Source of the DNA: SAR202 cluster bacterium
Lineage (GTDB): Bacteria; Chloroflexota; Dehalococcoidia; Lucifugimonadales; UBA2985
Assembly (NCBI GenBank): GCA_009391535.1
Contig: VFHP01000012.1
Location: 1 to 64,000, forward strand
Length of the DNA stretch: 64,000 bases
Direction: 5' to 3'
The translations under genes were made by a program, and so were the position numbers. Every line of letters starts with the position of its first letter. Position 1 is the stretch's first letter. The notes below the pieces were generated by a model, which did no database searches, was not told the DNA's origin, and was given only the letters and a program-made list of their open reading frames with translations. This document shows, one piece after another, positions 9,179 to 17,714 of this stretch.

Positions 9179-11650
9179 ATGGTAAATCAAAATATAAACA
9201 GATATTATTCTCAGGACATAGATATCAAATGGCAGAATCGCTGGTCTGAAGATAAAATCTATCTTGTAAGCGAACAAAACACTAAACCAAAGTGGTACGA
9301 ACTCACTATGTATCCTTATCCTTCTGGAGATCTACACATTGGACACTGGTATGCTATGGCTCCGGCAGATGCCCACGCCCGATTCAGACGAATGCAAGGA
9401 TACAACGTGCTTCACCCAATGGGATTTGATGCCTTTGGTCTCCCGGCTGAAAATGCTGCTATAAAAAGAGGAATACACCCTTACAAATGGACTATGAATA
9501 ACATAGAAAATATGCGGGGTCAACTAAAATCAATGGGCACCATATATGATTGGGAAAGAGAAATTATATGTGCATTGCCTGAATATTATAAATGGAGCCA
9601 GTGGTTATTCCTAAAACTCTATCATGCAGGACTAGCATATCGAGGTAGCGCACCAGCAAACTGGTGTCCATCATGCCAAACTGTCTTGGCTAATGAACAG
9701 GTAAAAGAAGGCCGATGCGAACGATGTGATGCTGCTGTAATAAGAAAGGATTTGGAACAGTGGTTCTTCCAAATAACCAAATATGCGGATGAATTGATGG
9801 ATTTTTCTGGTCTAATTGATTGGCCGGAAAAAATTAAGACTATGCAAACTAATTGGATAGGACGTAGTGAAGGAGTGGAAATAGAATTTGATATATCTGG
9901 GGCACAGTTAGAAGAAAGTACAATTAAGACATTTACAACCCGAATAGATACCATATTCGGAGTAACATTTATAGTGATGGCTCCCGAACACCCTTTGGTA
10001 GCAAACCTGGTTACTGAAAAACATCGAAGAGAGGTTGAGGATTACATAGATCAGGCCAGAAGACAAACAGAAGTAGAAAGGCTATCAACGGAACATGAGA
10101 AAACAGGTGTATTTATAGGAGCATATGCCACAAACAAACTAAACAATCAAAATGTACCTATCTTCATAGCAGACTATGCTTTGCTTAGTTATGGCACAGG
10201 TATAGTAATGGGAGTACCCGCGCATGATCAACGAGACTTCGATTTTGCAAAAAAGTATAACCTTCCTATCAAATTAGTTGTTAGCCCAGAAGGAAATCCA
10301 GAACAAGAACCACAAAAAGCTTATACCGATGAAGGCATTTTGGTAAATTCCGACCAGTTTAATGGAACTTCGTCTAAAGAAGCGAAGGTTAATATATCTA
10401 ACTACGTAGAATCTCAAGGCTTCGGCAAGAAAACACACTCCTACAGAATCCGTGACTGGCTGATTTCCAGGCAAAGATATTGGGGTACACCAATCCCAGT
10501 AGTATATTGTGACGATTGTGGTATAGTCCCAGTTCCTGAAGACGATCTACCAGTCCTACTACCGGAAGATGCCCAATTCAGACCCACTGGAGAATCCCCA
10601 TTGAAGTACCATACAGGATTCTTACTGACGAAATGCCCTAAATGTAAACACGACGCCCAAAGAGAAACCGATACTATGGATACATTTGTGGATTCCTCTT
10701 GGTACCATCTTAGATATATTGATCCTAATTACAGTCAAGGTCCAATTGATAAAGAGTTAGAAAAAAAATGGCTACCTGTAGATCAATATACCGGAGGGGC
10801 TGAACATGCCGTAATGCACCTGCTATATGCAAGATTCTTTAATAAAGCAATGCGAGATATCGGTTTAGTCAACTATAACGAACCATATCTTCGATTATTC
10901 AATCAGGGCACAATAATAGCCCAAAAAGCCAAAATGAGTAAATCAAGAGGTAATGTAATAGCTCCAGACCCATATGTGAAAGAATTCGGAGCAGATGTAG
11001 TTAGGACTTATTTGATGTTCCTAGGACCATGGGATCAGGGTGGTGAGTGGTCCGATACAGGTATTAACGGAATGGCTAGATGGTTAAATAGGGTATGGGA
11101 ATTAGCTACACATTCAATCGAAAACAACGGTAATGAAGATGAATTATCTGAAAACGATCATGCCCTACTACAGAATACCCATAAAACCATTCGGAGGGTT
11201 CACGGTGACCTAGACAGATTCAAGTTCAACACAGCGATAGCCGCAATGATGGAATTAACAAATTTCATGGGCAGAGTACGCGACCATAACGATATCAGCG
11301 GACAAGTTTGGAACCAGACAATAGAAAAATTGCTCTTAATGTTAGCACCTATAGCCCCACATCTCGCTGAGGAACTCTGGGCTGTTACCCAACATTCGTA
11401 TAGTATCCACAATGAACTTTTTCCTGACTGGGACGACGATATTGCGAATGATCAAGATATAACCTTAATTATTCAAGTAGATGGGAAGTTGAGAGACCGT
11501 ATAGAAGTTCCTAGCACCATAGAAGAGTCTGATGCTAAACAACTGGCAATTTCCAGCCCGAAAATAGTGAATCACATCGAAGGCAAAACCATCAAACATA
11601 TAATTTATGTCCCTGGTCGATTAGTAAATTTGGTGTTGAATGCAACTTAA
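9179..11650 (+). CDS. leuS: Leucyl-tRNA synthetase
   Basis: This 823-residue class Ia synthetase charges tRNA-Leu. The HIGH signature is in DLHIGHWYAMAP near residue 52, the zinc module has CPSC and CERCD near residues 160-182, and KMSKS occurs in QKAKMSKSRGN near residue 584. The CP1 editing domain lies between them and contains TRIDTIFGVTF and the acidic GVPAHDQRDFDFA segment that discharges mischarged tRNA. The C-terminal anticodon-binding domain follows. Length is normal. The ATG at 9179 has AAGGA (9166-9170) eight bases upstream. No T-box-like leader (no TGGNACCGCG-type sequence) was seen in the 167-base upstream gap. It converges with the glycosyltransferase gene. Confidence 0.97.
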   Translation: MVNQNINRYYSQDIDIKWQNRWSEDKIYLVSEQNTKPKWYELTMYPYPSGDLHIGHWYAMAPADAHARFRRMQGYNVLHPMGFDAFGLPAENAAIKRGIHPYKWTMNNIENMRGQLKSMGTIYDWEREIICALPEYYKWSQWLFLKLYHAGLAYRGSAPANWCPSCQTVLANEQVKEGRCERCDAAVIRKDLEQWFFQITKYADELMDFSGLIDWPEKIKTMQTNWIGRSEGVEIEFDISGAQLEESTIKTFTTRIDTIFGVTFIVMAPEHPLVANLVTEKHRREVEDYIDQARRQTEVERLSTEHEKTGVFIGAYATNKLNNQNVPIFIADYALLSYGTGIVMGVPAHDQRDFDFAKKYNLPIKLVVSPEGNPEQEPQKAYTDEGILVNSDQFNGTSSKEAKVNISNYVESQGFGKKTHSYRIRDWLISRQRYWGTPIPVVYCDDCGIVPVPEDDLPVLLPEDAQFRPTGESPLKYHTGFLLTKCPKCKHDAQRETDTMDTFVDSSWYHLRYIDPNYSQGPIDKELEKKWLPVDQYTGGAEHAVMHLLYARFFNKAMRDIGLVNYNEPYLRLFNQGTIIAQKAKMSKSRGNVIAPDPYVKEFGADVVRTYLMFLGPWDQGGEWSDTGINGMARWLNRVWELATHSIENNGNEDELSENDHALLQNTHKTIRRVHGDLDRFKFNTAIAAMMELTNFMGRVRDHNDISGQVWNQTIEKLLLMLAPIAPHLAEELWAVTQHSYSIHNELFPDWDDDIANDQDITLIIQVDGKLRDRIEVPSTIEESDAKQLAISSPKIVNHIEGKTIKHIIYVPGRLVNLVLNAT

Positions 11651-11674
11651 GATACCAGTTACCCAAAATCGAAT

Positions 11675-12409
11675 CTAGCCATTTATTTCTCTCACAGCCC
11701 TAGCCAAACCTCCAAACCTTAACCTGAACAAGCCCCGTAGGTCATCTTTAGCAGTCTTAATTACATTAACTCTACTGTCCGGATCGTCTACCCATGTAAC
11801 AGGAATGTCTTTTATTCTAAACCCGCATTTTTCAGCCACAATCAAGAGTTCCGAGTCAAAAAACCAACCATTGTCGTGTATCTTGGGTAACAGTATTCTA
11901 GCAGATTTAGTTGTCATAGCTTTAAACCCGCACTGGGCATCTGAGAATTTGTTTAAAAACATAGATTTAATTATCATGTTGTAGCATCTGGAGGTAATTT
12001 CTCTCTTGACTGTACGTTTTCTGACTAAAGAGCCCTTCATCAAACGTGATCCAATTGCCAAATCAAAGTTTTCCTCATCTAGAGACCTTACTAAAGCTGG
12101 AAATGAACTAAGGTCGGTTGAAAGATCCACATCCATATACGCAACGATGTCAGCTGTACTTGAAAGCCATGCCTGCTTCAAGGCTCTACCTCTACCTCTG
12201 GCCTCTATTCTCATCCAAGAAACTTCCTGGTTCTCCTTAGATAGGTATGATGCGATTTCTGGCGTTCTATCAGTTGAACCATTATCCGCTATCATAATAC
12301 GACAAGAATATGGACAGTCTACAGACAAGAACTTCTTCAGCGTATCTAGGCATACTGGAAGAGCTTTCTCTTCATTAAGTACTGGTATAACGATATCCAC
12401 TAACGGCAT
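11675..12409 (-). CDS. Glycosyltransferase family 2 (dolichyl-phosphate glucosyltransferase-like)
   Basis: This 244-residue protein has a GT-A fold signature: IPVLNEEKALP at the N-terminus, IADNGSTDRTPEI, a DxD-type metal motif in AYMDVDLSTD, then SDAQCGFKAM and GWFFDSELL. This pattern is closest to the ALG5 / dolichyl-phosphate beta-glucosyltransferase-like subgroup that glycosylates polyprenyl-phosphate carriers. There is no C-terminal membrane segment. It is the last gene of the minus-strand purine cluster, 34 bases after purH, with no Shine-Dalgarno visible before its ATG. The acceptor is unknown; a role in envelope glycan or lipid-linked sugar synthesis is an inference. Confidence 0.8.
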   Translation of the reverse strand: MPLVDIVIPVLNEEKALPVCLDTLKKFLSVDCPYSCRIMIADNGSTDRTPEIASYLSKENQEVSWMRIEARGRGRALKQAWLSSTADIVAYMDVDLSTDLSSFPALVRSLDEENFDLAIGSRLMKGSLVRKRTVKREITSRCYNMIIKSMFLNKFSDAQCGFKAMTTKSARILLPKIHDNGWFFDSELLIVAEKCGFRIKDIPVTWVDDPDSRVNVIKTAKDDLRGLFRLRFGGLARAVREING

Positions 12410-12443
12410 AATATTTTAATCTGTTGACTTAATCTGTAAAAGG

Positions 12444-13964
12444 TCAGTGGCGAAAATGACGAACTCCTGTAAATACCATAAATAATCCAAGCCTATCGGC
12501 GGCCGCTATTACCTCATCATCCCTAATAGATCCTCCTGGCTGAACAACTCCTGCAATACCTCCTTCTGCACCTGCTTCCACACCATCCGCAAACGGAAAG
12601 AATGCATCAGAAGCTAATATAGAGTCTTTGGAGGCATCCCCTGCAGCCTTAATAGCAAGATGTACGCTATTAATACGATTTGGCTGACCTGCACCCATAC
12701 CTAACAACATTTCATCTTTGACTAATACTATCGCATTTGATTTAACATGCTTGACTGCCTTCCAAGCGAAAGCCATGTCTTCCAACTCCTTATTATTAGG
12801 TTTTCTCTTTGTTACCACCCGCCAAGAAGTCGGATTTTCCTCCAATATATCTTGAGTCTGTATAAGCATGCCACCAGAAACTTGTCTGGTTTCTAATGCA
12901 TTATTGTGACCACCATTATTACTATCTTCTGAAACAGCCAGAATTCTTAAATCACGTTTTTTCTTTAACAACGCCAGGGCTTCCACTTGAAAATCCGGAG
13001 CTATCACTATTTCATAGAACACCTTGCCCATTGCTCTCGCAACTTCAAGAGTTACCTGACGATTAAATGCTACAATGCCGCCAAATGCTGAAACTGGATC
13101 TCCTTCAAAAGCTCTATTGTAAGCGTCTAATTGACCATCATGAGATGCCAATCCACAAGTATTCGTGTGTTTTATAATTGCTACCGCATTTTTTTTCAGA
13201 TCTGTAACTGCACGCCAAGCCGCATCTGCATCCAATATATTATTATATGACAATTCCTTACCATGTAATTGACTAGCTGAAGCAATACCGGAGCTTGAAG
13301 AGTCTGAATAGAATGCAGCCTTTTGATGCGGGTTTTCCCCGTATCTTAAATCATAAAGTTTCTGATAGGCAAATGTTGTTTCTTCAGGAAAATCTCCATC
13401 CATTAAGTAACCAGATATAGCAGTATCATATACAGCTACATGCTGGAATGCTTTAAAGGCTAAATGCTTCCTGTCTTCATTTGAAACAGTCTGAGACAAT
13501 ATTTTTTCCGACACCCAGCCATAGTCAGACGGATCAACTATTACAACAACAGATGGAAAGTTTTTCGCAGCTGCGCGAATCATCGTCGGGCCACCAATGT
13601 CTATATTTTCTAAAGCATCATCCAGTGTAACATCGGGTTTGGAGATAGTCTCGACAAAAGGATATAAATTTACTACCACTACATCTATAGTATCCATATC
13701 GTGAGATTTCAGTTCTTGTAAGTGTTCTGTTTTATTTCTTCTAGCGAGAATACCTCCATAAATCACCGGATGCAACGTTTTCACCCTGCCCCCAAGAATT
13801 TCAGGAGATCCTGTGACGTCAGCGACCTGTTTTACCGGATATCCTGCAGCCTTTATGGATTCATAAGTACCACCAGTACTAATTAACTCAAACCCAGCTT
13901 CACACAACTTACTGGCAAGTTCAGTTACATTAGTCTTATCATAAACACTGAGCAAAGCTTTCAT
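12444..13964 (-). CDS. purH: Bifunctional AICAR transformylase / IMP cyclohydrolase
   Basis: This 506-residue enzyme catalyses the last two steps of IMP synthesis. The N-terminal methylglyoxal-synthase-like domain (about residues 1-190) is the cyclohydrolase, with GFELISTGGTY, GRVKTLHP and VVVNLYPF. The C-terminal AICAR transformylase domain carries the Lys-His motif in AIIKHTNTCGLA and ends with HFRH, as in the family. Length is normal. It lies just after purM in the same direction (nine-base gap) and is part of the purF-purM-purH operon. Confidence 0.97.
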   Translation of the reverse strand: MKALLSVYDKTNVTELASKLCEAGFELISTGGTYESIKAAGYPVKQVADVTGSPEILGGRVKTLHPVIYGGILARRNKTEHLQELKSHDMDTIDVVVVNLYPFVETISKPDVTLDDALENIDIGGPTMIRAAAKNFPSVVVIVDPSDYGWVSEKILSQTVSNEDRKHLAFKAFQHVAVYDTAISGYLMDGDFPEETTFAYQKLYDLRYGENPHQKAAFYSDSSSSGIASASQLHGKELSYNNILDADAAWRAVTDLKKNAVAIIKHTNTCGLASHDGQLDAYNRAFEGDPVSAFGGIVAFNRQVTLEVARAMGKVFYEIVIAPDFQVEALALLKKKRDLRILAVSEDSNNGGHNNALETRQVSGGMLIQTQDILEENPTSWRVVTKRKPNNKELEDMAFAWKAVKHVKSNAIVLVKDEMLLGMGAGQPNRINSVHLAIKAAGDASKDSILASDAFFPFADGVEAGAEGGIAGVVQPGGSIRDDEVIAAADRLGLFMVFTGVRHFRH

Positions 13965-13973
13965 TAAAAACCT

Positions 13974-14990
13974 CTATATAATGATTTCTTGTTCTGCAAT
14001 AACTTCCCCAATAATCATACACTCAGGTACAAGACTACAAATATCTTGTACTTTACTGGGATCACAGACCAACACCATACCGATACCCATGTTGAAAACT
14101 CTAAACATCTCGGCTTCTTCAACATTGCCTGTTTCTTGAATCAAGTTGAATATAGAAGGAACAGTCCAAGTAGATTTATCAAATCTTGCTCCGAGACCGG
14201 AAGGTAGTATTCTGGGCATATTTTCAGGTATGCCACCTCCCGTAATATGGGACATACCTTTTATGAGGGGCAAAACTGGTTCCAACAAAGGATAATAACA
14301 TCTATGGGGCTCCATTAAACTCTCACCCAAACTCCTATCGAGATTCCCAATCTTGCCATTCAAAACAGATGGATCCGCTTCCAAATTGAACACTTTTCTT
14401 GCCAAGGAATATCCATTTGTGTGCAGACCTGAAGACACTAATCCCAACAATACATCACCTGGTAAAATATCAGATCCATTGATTATTTTGTCTTTTTCAA
14501 CCACACCAACTGCGAAACCGGCCATATCGAACTCATTACCTGTATAAATACCCGGCAATTCCGCTGTTTCACCCCCAATCAAAGAACATCCTACTTCCTG
14601 ACAAGCTTTTGCTGCACCAGCTACAAGATCCTCAACTTTTTTTGTGTCGAGACTGCCCACACCTATATAGTCAAGAAAAAATATTGGTTTTGCGCCTGAG
14701 ACAAAAACGTCATTGACACAATGATTAACTAAGTCAACACCAACTGTGTCGAATCTGCCAGTCAAGTTGGCAATTCTTAATTTAGTTCCAGGTGAATCTG
14801 TACTGGATACCAATACAGGTCTATTATATCCTTGAAGTTCATACATGCCGCCAAAGAAACCAACACCTCCCACAACCTCTTTCTGAAGTGTTTTTGAGGC
14901 TATGTCAATTATGGATTCTTTTGCAGCTTGGGCAGCATCTCTATCTACCCCTGCCGAAAGATAAGTGTCACGATTCATAAAGCATCCCAA
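13974..14990 (-). CDS. purM: Phosphoribosylformylglycinamidine cyclo-ligase (AIR synthetase)
   Basis: This 338-residue ATP-dependent enzyme forms aminoimidazole ribonucleotide from FGAM. Typical PurM segments are DTVGVDLVNHCVNDV, the conserved IGGETAELPG, and HITGGGIPENMPR. Two possible ATGs are close together (residues 1 and 5); the start at 14990 lies six bases after the purF stop codon, so coupling with purF is likely. The product acts between PurL and PurE in purine synthesis; those genes are not in the window. Confidence 0.97.
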   Translation of the reverse strand: MGCFMNRDTYLSAGVDRDAAQAAKESIIDIASKTLQKEVVGGVGFFGGMYELQGYNRPVLVSSTDSPGTKLRIANLTGRFDTVGVDLVNHCVNDVFVSGAKPIFFLDYIGVGSLDTKKVEDLVAGAAKACQEVGCSLIGGETAELPGIYTGNEFDMAGFAVGVVEKDKIINGSDILPGDVLLGLVSSGLHTNGYSLARKVFNLEADPSVLNGKIGNLDRSLGESLMEPHRCYYPLLEPVLPLIKGMSHITGGGIPENMPRILPSGLGARFDKSTWTVPSIFNLIQETGNVEEAEMFRVFNMGIGMVLVCDPSKVQDICSLVPECMIIGEVIAEQEIII

Positions 14991-14996
14991 TTATAA

Positions 14997-16406
14997 CTAT
15001 GTTGTAGTTTCCAATGCCAATTTATGCATGGATAATTGAACGGGAACAGGGTGGTTGCCAGTAAAGCACCCCAAACAATGGTTAGTACCATTGCCTCCTA
15101 CAGATTCTATAAGACCCTCAACACTAAGGTATCCCAGGGAATCTGCCCCAACAAAATTCTTTATCTCCTGTATAGTCTTGTTCGCGGCTATCAATTCATT
15201 ATAAGAAGCCATATCCACTCCTAATTGACATGGGTGTTTGATAGGGGGGGCACAAACCCTCAGATGAATTTCTGTCGCTCCAGCCTTCCGAAGCAGACTT
15301 ACCACATGCGGCGTGGTAGTTCCTCTAACAATACTGTCATCTACAACCACAAGCTTCTTACCTTCAACCACTTCCGGAAGTGTGTTGAACTTTAACCTAA
15401 CCCCCAAACCTCTGACTCTTTGATCTGGTTCTATAAAGGTTCTGCCTACATATCTATTCTTGAGTAGACCTTCACTGTAAGAAATGCCAGACTCCTGGGC
15501 ATATCCTACAGCGGCAGCAGTAGCTGAATCTGGTATTCCTATTACCACATCTGCGTCTATAGGGTGTTCTCTAGCCAATTGGGCGCCCATCGATTTCCTT
15601 ACTGAATACGTGAGTTTGCCATCTATCAGACTGTCCGGCCTCGCAAAGTATATTTGTTCAAAGATACAAGATGATACTTTGCTCTGTTTACTCTTATGTA
15701 AGGTTCTCAGTCCATCGTTATCTATTATAATCGCCTCTCCGGGTTCTATATCTCTAACCAAATCAGCACCGAGATTATCTAACGCACAACTCTCAGATGC
15801 CACTATCCAGCCCCCATTTATAGTGCCGATACACAATGGTCTAACTCCAAGAGGATCCCTGACAGCTATCAAAGAATCCTCTGTTAATATGGTTAAAGAA
15901 TAGGCACCCTGCACTCTTCTCATAAGATATTGTATCCTCTGCTTCCAGTCAGATACGGGCGCATTAGTCAGTAATTGAGCTATGATTTCTGTGTCTGTGG
16001 TAGATGAGAAGTTACAGCCCAGTGTCTCCAATTCCTTCTTCAAATCAAGAGCATTAACAACATTACCATTATGTGCCAAAGCCAAATCGACATTGGGACC
16101 ATTTATTACAATTGGCTGTGCGTTACATAACAAACTCGACCCTGATGTTGAATATCTAGTGTGACCAATAGCGATGTGTCCTGATAACCTTGCAAGATCT
16201 TCTTCTTTAAAAGCTTGGGTTACCAGACCCATCGAAGTGACAGAATGAATAGCATTGCCATCTGACACACTTATTCCTGCACTTTCTTGACCCCTATGCT
16301 GCAACGCAAACAGAGCAAAGAAAGTCAGCCTTGCAACATCTTCATTAGGTGCATATACGCCGACAACCCCACAACTCTCTTGAGGTATATCATCGTCGTC
16401 TTCCAT
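14997..16406 (-). CDS. purF: Amidophosphoribosyltransferase
   Basis: This 469-residue enzyme makes phosphoribosylamine from PRPP and glutamine, the first committed purine step. The N-terminal nucleophile cysteine is residue 12 (QESCGVVGVYAP), so an 11-residue acidic propeptide would be removed, as in Bacillus PurF. The PRPP-binding loop VVVDDSIVRGTT is intact. Cysteines in SSCIFEQIYFARPDS, HPCQLGVDM and NHCLGCFTG match those of the [4Fe-4S] PurF subclass. The ATG at 16406 has no Shine-Dalgarno; a strong AAGGAGG lies about 30 bases upstream. It heads the purF-purM-purH-GT2 operon. Confidence 0.96.
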   Translation of the reverse strand: MEDDDDIPQESCGVVGVYAPNEDVARLTFFALFALQHRGQESAGISVSDGNAIHSVTSMGLVTQAFKEEDLARLSGHIAIGHTRYSTSGSSLLCNAQPIVINGPNVDLALAHNGNVVNALDLKKELETLGCNFSSTTDTEIIAQLLTNAPVSDWKQRIQYLMRRVQGAYSLTILTEDSLIAVRDPLGVRPLCIGTINGGWIVASESCALDNLGADLVRDIEPGEAIIIDNDGLRTLHKSKQSKVSSCIFEQIYFARPDSLIDGKLTYSVRKSMGAQLAREHPIDADVVIGIPDSATAAAVGYAQESGISYSEGLLKNRYVGRTFIEPDQRVRGLGVRLKFNTLPEVVEGKKLVVVDDSIVRGTTTPHVVSLLRKAGATEIHLRVCAPPIKHPCQLGVDMASYNELIAANKTIQEIKNFVGADSLGYLSVEGLIESVGGNGTNHCLGCFTGNHPVPVQLSMHKLALETTT

Positions 16407-16467
16407 GGATGGAAACGGAGAAAAGGCTACTTTGATAAAGAGCCTCCTTCAAAGGTATTATGGGTAA

Positions 16468-16496
16468 ATTTTATGCTGTCAAACGATGCCAGTCAA
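16468..16496 (-). promoter_or_regulatory. Promoter of the purF operon
   Basis: On the minus strand TTGACT (16491-16496) and TAAAAT (16468-16473) are separated by exactly 17 bases. This gives a predicted leader of about 55 bases before purF. The leader contains AAGGAGG at about 16437-16443. An inverted repeat GTTCG-CT-CGAAC lies upstream at 16515-16526 and could be an operator. Confidence 0.65.
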
Positions 16497-16572
16497 TCCC
16501 TGTAGGCCTGCAAAGTTCGCTCGAACAGTCCATCAGTTTTGATATAAAACATTATTTGTTCAACAAGACATG

Positions 16573-16601
16573 TTGACATGTATTATCCAAAACTTTAAAT
16601 T
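16573..16601 (+). promoter_or_regulatory. Candidate promoter of the FmdB-like gene
   Basis: TTGACA (16573-16578) is followed after 17 bases by TAAATT (16596-16601). The -35 overlaps two copies of the palindrome ACATGT spaced by TG, which could be a repressor site. The gene start is about 70 bases downstream. Confidence 0.5.
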
Positions 16602-16669
16602 ACCTTTATCCATTTTTAAAACAATAGCTAACCTATATACAAATGTGGTTTTGCGATATCGGAGGACAA

Positions 16670-16948
16670 GTGCCAATCTACGAATATTATTGTTCCAGCT
16701 GTAACAGCAACTTTGAACTAAAACAAAGTTTCGAGGCAGACACTGTGCAGCCTTGCCCTAACTGTAAAACGTCGTCGCAAAGAAATTTCAACGTGCCTAC
16801 CGTGATCTACAAAGGTAGTGGGTTCTATACGACAGACTATGCACGAAAGAATACGCCTCCTACCAACACCACCAACACTACTACTCCCAAAACAGAAACC
16901 TCTAGCGAGAAAAGTGAAAGTAAAACTGAAACAAATACCAAAGAATAA
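16670..16948 (+). CDS. FmdB/CxxC_CxxC family zinc-ribbon protein
   Basis: This small 92-residue protein begins with PIYEYYCSSC and has a second CPNC pair about 26 residues on, the four-cysteine zinc ribbon of the FmdB regulatory family (PF09723). The C-terminal half is low complexity, rich in T, N, S, E and K, and probably disordered. GTG at 16670 is chosen as the start because GGAGG (16661-16665) lies four bases upstream and because family members begin with M-P-x-Y-E-Y; an ATG at 16643 is in frame but lacks a ribosome site. It lies 17 bases before dtd. Its function is unknown; family names derive from a formamidase operon in Methylophilus. Confidence 0.85.
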   Translation: MPIYEYYCSSCNSNFELKQSFEADTVQPCPNCKTSSQRNFNVPTVIYKGSGFYTTDYARKNTPPTNTTNTTTPKTETSSEKSESKTETNTKE

Positions 16949-16965
16949 TTCAAAGGTTTTGTCAT

Positions 16966-17463
16966 TTGAGAGCTATAGTTCAAAGAGTGTCTAAAGCTTC
17001 CGTTACGGCTTCTTACCACGCTACTTCGAACTCCCTTAAGCCCGGTGCGGCCAGGTCCCGTGGGGAGCAGAAATCCATAGGAAGAGGCCTTGTTGTACTG
17101 GTAGGCATAGAAGTTGGAGATACAGACGATGATGCGATTTACATAGCCGACAAAGTGACAAATTTAAGGGTATTCGAAGATACAGAACAAAAATTCCATT
17201 ATTCTGCGAAACAATTGGCCTTGGATATTTTAATTGTAAGCAATTTTACATTGATGGCAGAAACCAGGAAAGGTAGGAGACCTTCTTTCAGTAGGGCCGC
17301 TACTTCAACATTAGCTGATCCAATTTTTACTAATATTGTAGAGAAGTTTGCAGAGACAAAGCTAAACATCGTTACCGGCTACTTTGGACAAAACATGTCT
17401 TTAGAGATTCACAACGATGGACCAGTGACAATACTAATTGATAGTAGAAAAAGAGGTCTATGA
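16966..17463 (+). CDS. dtd: D-aminoacyl-tRNA deacylase, with a 15-residue insertion
   Basis: This 165-residue enzyme hydrolyses D-aminoacyl-tRNA (and Gly-tRNA-Ala) to protect translation. The two active-site motifs are present: SNFTLMAETRKGRRPSF and the Gly-cisPro loop in NDGPVTILIDS. Family members are about 145-150 residues. Here the short turn between SVT and IGRGL, usually about 8 residues, is replaced by 23 residues (15-37) encoded at 17008-17076. The core of this stretch (17041-17070) is 24/30 G+C, unlike the AT-rich surroundings. The start codon is TTG at 16966. Whether the insertion is tolerated or functional is unknown. Confidence 0.92.
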   Translation: MRAIVQRVSKASVTASYHATSNSLKPGAARSRGEQKSIGRGLVVLVGIEVGDTDDDAIYIADKVTNLRVFEDTEQKFHYSAKQLALDILIVSNFTLMAETRKGRRPSFSRAATSTLADPIFTNIVEKFAETKLNIVTGYFGQNMSLEIHNDGPVTILIDSRKRGL

Positions 17464-17514
17464 CATTTCCCCTGGGAGACATGTCTCACGTCAGTCGTAA
17501 ACCATCACAAATGC

Positions 17515-17544
17515 TTGTCTAGATCAATGCTTTTCTGATATAGT
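17515..17544 (+). promoter_or_regulatory. Promoter of tRNA-Ser
   Basis: TTGTCT (17515-17520) and TATAGT (17539-17544) are spaced by 18 bases. The tRNA begins 13 bases after the -10 element, consistent with a short 5' leader. Confidence 0.55.
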
Positions 17545-17556
17545 ATCTCGCACGCA

Positions 17557-17648
17557 GGAGGGATCGCATAGAGGCCTAGTGCGGCCGCCTGCTAAGCGGT
17601 TAGGGGGCGAAAGCTCTCTCATGGGTTCGAATCCCATTCCCTCCGCCA
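17557..17648 (+). tRNA. tRNA-Ser(GCT)
   Basis: This is a class II tRNA with acceptor arms GGAGGGA and TCCCTCC, discriminator G and encoded CCA. The anticodon stem CCGC/GCGG has loop CTGCTAA, giving anticodon GCT for serine AGU/AGC codons. A long variable arm (TTAGGGGGCGAAAGCTCTCTC region) and a T arm with GGTTCGAATCC are present. Confidence 0.95.
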
Positions 17649-17714
17649 AAACTCAAATGCGATTCATATAACCAAATAGAGTACCCACAATTACCACCTC
17701 AGTGAAGCAATTTA

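Noticed and set aside
16515-16526. GTTCG-CT-CGAAC as a second SOS box
   Set aside because: The half-sites are in the opposite order to GAAC-N4-GTTC and it lies upstream of purF, not a repair gene.
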